A stretch of DNA of 15,354 nt from positions 1-15,354 of the forward strand of contig CAZUAY010000064.1 in the NCBI GenBank assembly GCA_964618405.1, written 5' to 3'. The stretch comes from JBBQIY01 sp964618405. GTDB lineage: Bacteria; Verrucomicrobiota; Kiritimatiellia; RFP12; UBA3636. Positions within the stretch are counted from its first letter, which is position 1. Each line of letters starts with the position of its first letter. The position numbers were made by a program, and so were the translations under genes. The notes beneath the pieces are model-generated. The model searched no databases and was not told the DNA's origin. It saw nothing but the letters and a program-made list of their open reading frames with translations. Shown here piece by piece: positions 6,987 through 15,354 of the stretch.

Positions 6987-7236
6987 CGCGTACCGCGTCA
7001 ATGTTTCCTTGCCAGCGGCAAGTCACTACTCGCAACTTCTCCACTGTGGCTGGCCTCGGTGAGGCCGGAATCGTCCGCGATCCCCGATCGCGGCTACAGG
7101 CTCACCACTCGCGACTCGCAACTCGCGCCGGTAATCGGGCCGTCAACCGGGGCACCCCCCGTCACTGACCGATTACCGGCGGCAACAATTCTTGTCTCTT
7201 ATCCGCCACCGGATGCGTTGCGAAACGCAGTGTGGC
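6987..7236. other. 498-bp gene-free gap (6894-7391) with a cluster of perfect hairpins
   Basis: Between the glutaredoxin and TauE genes I see no convincing gene. Instead there are consecutive inverted repeats: CGCG-tac-CGCG (6987-6997), CTTGCC-agc-GGCAAG (7008-7022), GGCCTC-ggt-GAGGCC (7052-7066), CCGCGATC-ccc-GATCGCGG (7075-7093), a 13-bp pair CGCCGGTAATCGG (7126-7138 with 7169-7181) enclosing CGGGG-cacc-CCCCG (7148-7161), and GCCAC (7205-7209) paired with GTGGC (7232-7236) around TGCGTT-gcga-AACGCA with a GNRA-type loop. ACT heptamers fill gaps at 7024-7037 and 7103-7123. None is followed by a T-run. This could be a structured RNA leader or stacked dispersed repeats; the sequence alone does not decide. 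Confidence 0.5.
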
Positions 7237-7313
7237 ACAGAGATCACCCCCCACGAAACGTACTCGTAACTCCAACCCCGATAGCTAATCGATTCGCGCC
7301 CTCTCTACTTTTG

Positions 7314-7343
7314 GTTGCAAAAACGAGACTGAGGCAGTAGAGT
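7314..7343 (+). promoter_or_regulatory. Weak candidate promoter for the TauE-like gene
   Basis: TTGCAA (7314-7319), an 18-base spacer and TAGAGT (7338-7343) each match consensus at four of six bases. It would give a leader of about 40 bases. If it is the real promoter, the upstream hairpin cluster is not part of this mRNA. Confidence 0.25.
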
Positions 7344-7391
7344 CCGCTCCTTATCAATTTTGTATTCGTACTTGTATTGGAGTATTTTAAA

Positions 7392-8153
7392 ATGGAATTT
7401 GGCGATCTTCAGACAATAGGTTGGACTTATCTATTCTTCGCTGCATTTATTCAAGGCATATCCAAAGGCGGCGTCCCTGGAGTCGGCATCATGGCGATCC
7501 CTTTCGTAGCCATGGTGATCCCTGGCAAGGCTTCCACGGGCCTTGTCTTGCCGATGCTCGTCGTCGGCGATCTATTCGCGCTTGCGTACTGGCGCAAATC
7601 CTTGAGTGTTCCCGACCTTCTGCGCGCGCTTCCGTGGGCGATTTTCGGCGTGGTTGTGGGATGGCTTCTGCTGGGCAAGATTCAAGATTCGCAGATGAAA
7701 CCCATTATCGGTGGCACGGTGCTTTTCATTCTAGCTATCCACGTGATCAGGCGGGTACGATCTGCCCGAAATCCAGACCGCAAGGAATTCACGGGCCCAG
7801 CAAAATACATCTTTCCCGCCTTCATGGGATCGCTGGGCGGCGTGACCACAATGCTGGCGAACGCAGCAGGCCCAGTTATCGGTGCGTATCTACTCAGCCT
7901 AAAACTGTCGAAGGCAACTTTCCTCGGCACGAGTGCCTGGTTCTGCTTTATCGTGAACTGGATAAAAGTCCCTTTCATGGTGCAGCAAAACATGATTACG
8001 GGAGCGAGCCTGAAAATCAACTTCTTTATGATTCCAGCGCTGGTCATCGGCGTGACTACCGGTGTTTTCATTGCCAAGCGGATCAACCAGAAGACATTTG
8101 ATACGCTGGTGACGGTCTTGGCCACCCTCGCCAGTCTCCGGCTACTTTTCTAA
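7392..8153 (+). CDS. TauE/SafE (TSUP) family membrane exporter
   Basis: The 253-residue hydrophobic product has about seven or eight membrane spans and the two-repeat form of the TSUP/DUF81 family. Its glycine-rich motifs are GISKGGVPGVG (22-32) in the first half and GSLGGVTTMLANAAGP (146-161) in the second, separated by a basic cytoplasmic loop (RRVRSARNPDRK, 120-131). Relatives move sulfite, sulfoacetate or other small organic and sulfur anions across the inner membrane; the substrate here is not determined by the sequence. I chose ATG at 7392 because GGAG (7379-7382) stands nine bases upstream; an in-frame TTG at 7377 overlaps that ribosome site and is less likely. No sulfur-metabolism gene is adjacent apart from the divergent glutaredoxin. 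Confidence 0.88.
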   Translation: MEFGDLQTIGWTYLFFAAFIQGISKGGVPGVGIMAIPFVAMVIPGKASTGLVLPMLVVGDLFALAYWRKSLSVPDLLRALPWAIFGVVVGWLLLGKIQDSQMKPIIGGTVLFILAIHVIRRVRSARNPDRKEFTGPAKYIFPAFMGSLGGVTTMLANAAGPVIGAYLLSLKLSKATFLGTSAWFCFIVNWIKVPFMVQQNMITGASLKINFFMIPALVIGVTTGVFIAKRINQKTFDTLVTVLATLASLRLLF

Positions 8154-8229
8154 GGTATTTCTCTCGATGGAACTCACGGCAGTCAGTAAAACGGCGCGAA
8201 TAGCGAAAGTCCGGCTAATCTAATGCCCC

Positions 8230-8274
8230 CTCGTTATGTAATCTTGAATTCATTCTTCGAGATTACATAACGAG
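8230..8274. repeat. Perfect 15-bp inverted repeat with 15-base loop
   Basis: CTCGTTATGTAATCT (8230-8244) and its exact complement (8260-8274) flank a 15-base loop 76 bases after the TauE stop. No T-run follows on the plus strand. It could protect the 3' end of the exporter mRNA, be a protein site, or be a tiny mobile-element remnant. Confidence 0.6.
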
Positions 8275-8280
8275 CAAAAA

Positions 8281-8307
8281 CTCCGTGCCTCGGTGTCTCC
8301 GTGGTGA
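8281..8307. repeat. Short direct repeat CTCCGTG
   Basis: CTCCGTG occurs at 8281-8287 and 8297-8303, with a related CTCGGTG between. This style of word resembles dispersed intergenic repeats elsewhere in the window, but I see only this one copy. The 259-bp gap (8154-8412) otherwise holds the 15-bp inverted repeat and the terminator. Confidence 0.35.
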
Positions 8308-8351
8308 AGCCCCCGGGTTCGCTGCATTCGATTAACCCGAAACACGCAATA

Positions 8352-8383
8352 AAAAGGGCGGAGCCTTTCGGTTCCGCCCTTTT
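8352..8383 (-). terminator. Strong bidirectional intrinsic terminator between nifJ and the TauE-like gene
   Basis: An 11-bp perfect stem (AAAAGGGCGGA with TCCGCCCTTTT) extends by two C-G pairs and a G-T pair to a TTTC tetraloop. On the minus strand it is followed by TTTTTATT, 30 bases past the nifJ stop, the classical form. On the plus strand TTTTATT follows, so it can also stop transcription from the exporter gene. Confidence 0.88.
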
Positions 8384-8412
8384 ATTAGTTGGTATTGATT
8401 ATACCGTGAGAC

Positions 8413-11973
<3,561 letters not shown>

Positions 11974-11999
11974 TTCGTTGTTCTCCATGACGCAAACCA

Positions 12000-12020
12000 G
12001 CCTAGGCTGCGAGCCTAGGC
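12000..12020 (-). other. Intercistronic hairpin between fba and nifJ
   Basis: GCCTAGGC, itself a palindrome, occurs twice (12000-12007 and 12013-12020) around a 5-base loop. It lies 20 bases after the fba stop and about 14 bases before the nifJ ribosome site. It could be a processing or stability element within the operon mRNA. No T-run follows, so full termination is unlikely. Confidence 0.5.
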
Positions 12021-12040
12021 CGATTTACCGTTGTTAATGA

Positions 12041-13000
12041 TTATCCTTTGGCGTTCTTGATGTACTCGCGTACTGACTCAAGCTGCCCTGCGGATCCGAG
12101 AACTTCATTCTTGGCCGCAATATATTTAGCGTACTCTGCCATGAAGACCTTGCCGACCGGGCGGAGATCGAAATTCTCCGGATGCTCGACGAAATATTCA
12201 CGGTGGACGCGGCACCAAACGAGGCGTCCGTCGGTGTCAATGTTGATCTTGGTTACGCCAAGCTTGCCAGCCTTGCGGATGTCCTCTTCAGACACACCCT
12301 TGGCTCCGGGGAGCTTGCCGCCAGCGGCGTTGATGCGCTTGACTTCGTCCTGCGGAACAGAGCTTGATCCGTGCATGACGAGGGGGAAGCGAGGAAGTAC
12401 CTTGGCGATTTCGGTCACAACTTCGAAGTGAAGTCCCTGAGTGCCCGAGAACTTGTAGGCGCCATGGCTTGTGCCAATTGCGCAAGCGAGGGAGTCGCAG
12501 CCCGAGCGCTTCACGAATTCAACGGCCTCTTTCGGGTCGGTGAGCTTCGCATCCGCTTCCGAAACGGAAACGTGCTCTTCGACGCCGCCGAGCTGTCCAA
12601 GCTCTGCCTCGACGGAGATGCCCTTGGCATGTGCCGCATCAGCAACTCGCTTCGTGATCGCGATGTTTTCGTCGAACGATTCCGCCGACGCATCGATCAT
12701 AACTGAGCTGTAAAAACCGCTCGCAATACAATCCATGCAAGACGCTTCATCGCCATGGTCAAGATGAACGGCGAAGATTGCCATGGGGAAAATGTCGTCT
12801 GCTGCACGAATCATCGCCTCAAGCAACTTCTTATCCGTGTAAGAACGGGCACCCTTTGAAATTTGGATGATGAACGGAGCCTGACTATCGATGCAACCCT
12901 TAAAAAGGCCCATGATCTGCTCTGCGTTGTTAATATTGTATGCGCCAATAGCATACTTGCCGTAAGCGTGCTCGAACAGCAACTTTGTTGAAACGATCAT
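12041..13000 (-). CDS. fba: Class II (zinc) fructose-bisphosphate aldolase
   Basis: The enzyme cleaves fructose-1,6-bisphosphate to dihydroxyacetone phosphate and glyceraldehyde-3-phosphate, or runs in reverse in gluconeogenesis. The 319-residue product keeps the class II zinc and catalytic residues: HLDHGD with catalytic Asp81 and Zn ligand His82, SVMIDAS (99-105), VEAELGQLGG with Glu133, GTSHGAYKF with Zn ligand His179, and VMHGSSSVP with Zn ligand His210. KINIDTDGR (251-259) is the phosphate-binding stretch. The length and motif spacing suggest the class IIB subgroup, and tagatose-bisphosphate aldolase is the main alternative. The start is well set by the family's N-terminus although no clear Shine-Dalgarno precedes it. 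It heads a likely fba-nifJ operon behind the promoter at 13089-13117. Confidence 0.93.
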   Translation of the reverse strand: MIVSTKLLFEHAYGKYAIGAYNINNAEQIMGLFKGCIDSQAPFIIQISKGARSYTDKKLLEAMIRAADDIFPMAIFAVHLDHGDEASCMDCIASGFYSSVMIDASAESFDENIAITKRVADAAHAKGISVEAELGQLGGVEEHVSVSEADAKLTDPKEAVEFVKRSGCDSLACAIGTSHGAYKFSGTQGLHFEVVTEIAKVLPRFPLVMHGSSSVPQDEVKRINAAGGKLPGAKGVSEEDIRKAGKLGVTKINIDTDGRLVWCRVHREYFVEHPENFDLRPVGKVFMAEYAKYIAAKNEVLGSAGQLESVREYIKNAKG

Positions 13001-13088
13001 TTCTGGTCACACTTTCTTATTATGAATAGATGATTTCCCATGTGCCCTCCGTGAGCAGCCGCTATTAGTGAGAAACCAATGCGGGTGT

Positions 13089-13117
13089 ATGGTAGCAATA
13101 CGCCCCTTGTGAGTCAA
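13089..13117 (-). promoter_or_regulatory. Putative sigma70-type promoter of the fba-nifJ operon
   Basis: The minus strand reads TTGACT (13112-13117, 5/6), a 17-base spacer and TACCAT (13089-13094, 4/6). Transcription would start near 13082, giving a leader of about 80 bases before the fba ATG. It sits next to, but outside, the repeat cluster beginning at 13120. Confidence 0.5.
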
Positions 13118-13119
13118 TC

Positions 13120-13214
13120 CTGAAAATTTTCTCCGAAAATTTTAGTTGCGAGTTGCGAGTGGTGAGTTGCGAGTCAGAGAATGGGTTTTCTGAAAATTTT
13201 TCCGGAAATTTTAG
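13120..13214. repeat. Pair of AT-rich palindromes flanking a heptamer array
   Basis: Two near-identical palindromic elements begin CTGAAAATTTT and end AAATTTTAG (13120-13145 and 13190-13214), each with a central TCCG. Between them are the AGT heptamers and a short unique stretch. The first begins three bases upstream of the fba -35. This is part of the 612-bp gene-free gap 13001-13612, which holds the fba promoter and the repeats listed here and no supported gene. Confidence 0.6.
13144..13171. repeat. Heptamer tandem array, AGT-N4 units
   Basis: Units are AGTTGCG, AGTTGCG, AGTGGTG and AGTTGCG, the reverse-complement orientation of the ACT arrays. The unit order A-A-B-A, with AGTGG opening the third unit, is repeated in the array at 13241-13268. 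Confidence 0.65.
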
Positions 13215-13240
13215 GGTGCGACCAATTTTGGCTCGCACCC
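13214..13240. repeat. 8-bp inverted repeat GGGTGCGA / TCGCACCC
   Basis: Perfect arms at 13214-13221 and 13233-13240 surround an 11-base loop. The element directly joins the second AT-rich palindrome to the next heptamer array. No T-run follows on either strand. Confidence 0.5.
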
Positions 13241-13268
13241 AGTCGCTAGTCGCTAGTGGCTAGTCGCT
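13241..13268. repeat. Heptamer tandem array, second AGT array of this gap
   Basis: Units are AGTCGCT, AGTCGCT, AGTGGCT and AGTCGCT, and a partial AGTGGGA follows. Period, phase and unit order match the array about 100 bases to the left, although the variable bases differ. Confidence 0.65.
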
Positions 13269-13325
13269 AGTGGGAGACTTTGTGAGCTATTATTCTGCGA
13301 TTCGGACGCGATCACGCATTTGGGC

Positions 13326-13358
13326 ATTGGATATTCCTTGTTGGCTATTGGACATTCC
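13326..13358. repeat. 12-bp direct repeat ATTGGAtATTCC
   Basis: ATTGGATATTCC (13326-13337) recurs as ATTGGACATTCC (13347-13358), one mismatch, at a 21-bp period. It is another low-complexity word type within the same gap. Confidence 0.4.
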
Positions 13359-13428
13359 ACCGATTAGATCGATCGAATTCTTTTCGGTCAGGGCGTGCTA
13401 GTGGCCGTGTCAACGCAGTCACGCTGCC

Positions 13429-13502
13429 ACTGGGAGAACGGGCATCTTGCCTGTTTGGCGTAGCAAGAGCATCTGCACAGGCAAGATGCATCTGCTCCCA
13501 GT
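13429..13502. repeat. Inverted pair of ACTGGGAG-family repeats
   Basis: One copy (13429-13454) and an inverted copy (13477-13502) of the 26-bp ACTGGGAG...GCATCTTGCCTGT element face each other across 22 bases, matching at about 22 of 26 positions by eye. Together they can fold into a long hairpin. The same element is directly repeated at 6487-6575. No coding sequence lies between the copies. Confidence 0.7.
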
Positions 13503-13612
13503 ATCCGAAAGGTTTTTAAACTACCGCAAAGGGTCAAAACCGCACCACCGTGACCATTACAACCATTTTATTTAATCTTGAACTTGCAAACATGGTTGCG
13601 GCCGGAGCTTGT

Positions 13613-15262
13613 TTAGCGAATCTGCAACAACGAGCCCAGAAGCAGCGCTTCAAAACAGCCCATATCGACTTGCCCGTAGCGGATCCGAGGATTTCGGTCG
13701 AGGTCCAATGCGCCGGTCATCCAGCTTCGGTTCAGCCCGGTGTTAAAGCAGGGCGACGAACTGCGCAGATGATAGTTGCTGCCAGCGGCGTCCACGAAAC
13801 GCGGGGCGGAAATCACATTGCCGAACGAATTATCGATGACCGCCTGCTCCGTGAGAGCCGGCGCAAAACAGCAGTTTGTAAAGGCAACAGGGCGGCCTGA
13901 GGTCAGGTAATAGTTGCTGTTCACTCCGGCCACGTTGCCGTAGATAATCGTGTTGTAAAATGTTACTTGATCGGCGTTGATGCCGCGGTTGTAGATCCCG
14001 CCACTGTAACCTCCGCCGCCCTGATTGCCCGCGATCGTGCAGGACTCGATCGATGCACCATACAAGAGAAACACGCCGCCGGCCGAGTAGCCCTTGTTGT
14101 TACGAATCAGGCTATTTTTCAGGGGAGTTCCATAGCTGCCGATGACGCCTCCGGGGCATAGATCGCCTATGTTTTCCGCGACGATGCAGTCGTCCATCCG
14201 TGCACCCGTGCCGAATGTAACGCCGCCAGCGCCTTGACTCCAGGTGCCGCCGGTTGCATGGTTCCGCAGGATGCGACAATTCCTCAGTGCGCCGTAGGGC
14301 CCGATCGTGGCTCCGCCTGTAGTTGCCCCTGTGTTGTCGCTGATGATGCAGTTGGTTACGACTCCCAGCGTGAAATTTGCGGGACCTCCAATGCCCAGAC
14401 CTCCGCCGTCTCCCGTGACAGCCCGGTTGCTCTGGATGAGGGAATCGAAGATATTGACATAATACATGTATACGCCGCCGTACGAGTTGCTGGCGACATT
14501 GCTGCGGAAGGTGCAATTTGTCACCAGTCCGCCCGCCTCACCGGAGCCGTTCCTGAAATACAGGCCACCTCCTGAAACGAAGGCCAGATTGTCCTCGAAC
14601 CGGCAGTCATAAAACTGCTGTTTGTTCTCGGCATTCCCGCCTCCGCCATACCCTGCGGCTGTGTTGTTTGTAAACTCGCAACGATAAAACTGCTGGGCGT
14701 TGGCAGCGTAGGCACCGCCGCCGCCATTGTAAAGAATAGTGGTGGCGGAGTGGTTTCCGACGAAGCGGCAGTCGTAGAATTTGGCGGTACCGGGTGTCCC
14801 GGCGTAAGCGCCACCTCCGTTGGTCACGGCGGTGTTGTTGAAAAAAACGCAGTTCGTGACGGTACCATTGCACAGGGACACGCCGCCGCCGGAGCCTGTG
14901 GTGTAGCCGTTGGCGAAGGTCAGGTTGGCAAGGGTTGCGGTGGCACTGGGCATGTCAAGGCAACGAACAGTCCCACTGCCATCGAGCGTGACCGTTCCGT
15001 TAGTGCCGCGCAGTGAGATGTTTTGGGTGATCAGGAGCGTCTCGGCGAGTGGGTAGTTCCCTGCATCCACCCAGACCGTGTCGCCGTTCACAGCCAGAGC
15101 CACCGCATCGGCAATATTGCTCGCGGCCGTTTCCCAAGATCGATAGTCGCTGGGCGTCTGCCCAGCCTGTGCCACGAAATACTCGGTGGCATGGAGCGAC
15201 GGCGAGAAGCCGCCTAAGGTTACTACAAAGATTGCCAGTGCAGACGTCTGCGAGCATTTCAT
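13613..15262 (-). CDS. Secreted right-handed beta-helix protein with choice-of-anchor Q-type C-terminus
   Basis: The 549-residue product begins with a likely Sec signal peptide (K2, hydrophobic 8-18, cleavage near SLHA/T26). About residues 45-480 form parallel beta-helix coils recognisable by recurring 'xxNCxFxxNxAxxxGGGxYx' turns, rich in Asn, Gly and Cys. The C-terminal part (PRFVDAAGSNYHLRSSSPC, then ALDLDRNPRIRYGQVDMGCFE) matches the choice-of-anchor Q type seen in many PVC and Bacteroidota surface proteins. Such folds are found in polysaccharide lyases, pectinases and adhesins; no catalytic residues can be assigned. It ends soon after the domain (LLLGSLLQIR), with no PEP-CTERM or other sorting tail. 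AAGGAG lies eight bases before the ATG. It starts 30 bases after the stop of an upstream minus-strand gene, so the two are probably co-transcribed. Confidence 0.85.
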   Translation of the reverse strand: MKCSQTSALAIFVVTLGGFSPSLHATEYFVAQAGQTPSDYRSWETAASNIADAVALAVNGDTVWVDAGNYPLAETLLITQNISLRGTNGTVTLDGSGTVRCLDMPSATATLANLTFANGYTTGSGGGVSLCNGTVTNCVFFNNTAVTNGGGAYAGTPGTAKFYDCRFVGNHSATTILYNGGGGAYAANAQQFYRCEFTNNTAAGYGGGGNAENKQQFYDCRFEDNLAFVSGGGLYFRNGSGEAGGLVTNCTFRSNVASNSYGGVYMYYVNIFDSLIQSNRAVTGDGGGLGIGGPANFTLGVVTNCIISDNTGATTGGATIGPYGALRNCRILRNHATGGTWSQGAGGVTFGTGARMDDCIVAENIGDLCPGGVIGSYGTPLKNSLIRNNKGYSAGGVFLLYGASIESCTIAGNQGGGGYSGGIYNRGINADQVTFYNTIIYGNVAGVNSNYYLTSGRPVAFTNCCFAPALTEQAVIDNSFGNVISAPRFVDAAGSNYHLRSSSPCFNTGLNRSWMTGALDLDRNPRIRYGQVDMGCFEALLLGSLLQIR

Positions 15263-15292
15263 GGTGGAATCTCCTTTTATGAAGGTTGGTAT

Positions 15293-15354
15293 TTATTTGA
15301 AACGTAGGATTCCGAAGGCGGAGGTGTCGTCGATGGCATCCGTGTTCGGGTTTG
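15293..15354 (-). CDS. 3' end of a minus-strand gene truncated by the window edge
   Basis: Reading leftward from the window edge, an open frame gives NPNTDAIDDTSAFGILRFK and then TAA. The two leading bases (CA) would fit a preceding Thr, making TNPNTDAIDDTSAF. This resembles the ends of large secreted PVC proteins whose tails read like 'GTNPTN..S.F.I'. The stop lies 30 bases before the beta-helix gene, which has its own ribosome site. Only 19 residues are visible, so the product cannot be identified. Confidence 0.55.
   Translation of the reverse strand, partial: NPNTDAIDDTSAFGILRFK

Noticed and set aside
6974..7340. Open frames of 64 and 93 codons between the glutaredoxin and TauE genes
   Set aside because: They run through inverted repeats and ACT heptamers, lack ribosome sites, and their translations look like low-complexity repeat products.
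13550..14575. Plus-strand frames opposite the beta-helix gene
   Set aside because: The minus-strand frame has a signal peptide, beta-helix repeats and a strong ribosome site; the opposite frames have none of these.

Overview
The window looks like a chromosomal segment of an anaerobic or fermentative bacterium, possibly of the PVC group (Kiritimatiellota, Lentisphaerota or Verrucomicrobiota). The support is indirect. It carries a long pyruvate:ferredoxin oxidoreductase, a secreted right-handed beta-helix protein with a 'choice-of-anchor Q'-type C-terminus, the tail of a second protein with a TNP-type end, and gaps full of short dispersed repeats. No 16S rRNA or other decisive marker is present, so the lineage is inference.

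Layout. On the minus strand at the left are an N-acetylglucosamine-6-phosphate deacetylase (nagA, 132-1208) and mutS (1298-3832). Divergent from mutS is a 608-residue fusion of a PlsC-like O-acyltransferase and a GNAT-type 'hemolysin' N-acyltransferase (4036-5862), the architecture of the ornithine-lipid synthase OlsF. It is followed by a small DUF192 protein (5984-6328). A minus-strand glutaredoxin-like gene (6603-6893) and a plus-strand TauE/SafE-type exporter (7392-8153) are divergent across a 498-bp gap that carries a run of perfect hairpins. A minus-strand pair, class II fructose-bisphosphate aldolase (12041-13000) followed by nifJ/PFOR (8413-11973), probably forms an operon with a recognisable promoter upstream and a strong bidirectional terminator behind it. 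The right end holds the beta-helix protein (13613-15262) and, 30 bp upstream of it, the 3' end of another minus-strand gene.

How the genes fit together. Aldolase and PFOR link glycolysis to pyruvate oxidation with ferredoxin reduction, and NagA would feed amino-sugar carbon into the same route. The remaining genes are housekeeping (MutS), membrane lipid modification, thiol redox, anion export and surface polysaccharide contact.

I see no defence system, CRISPR array, integrase, transposase, tRNA or rRNA. The most unusual content lies between the genes: tandem arrays with a fixed core and a variable remainder (ACT plus four variable bases; GATC plus five variable bases; an octamer ending TCAA), a 26-43 bp repeat family beginning ACTGGGAG with four copies, paired AT-rich palindromes, and a cluster of short perfect hairpins. 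Two of the heptamer arrays run up to a stop codon. No expression or function can be claimed for these without genome-wide comparison.
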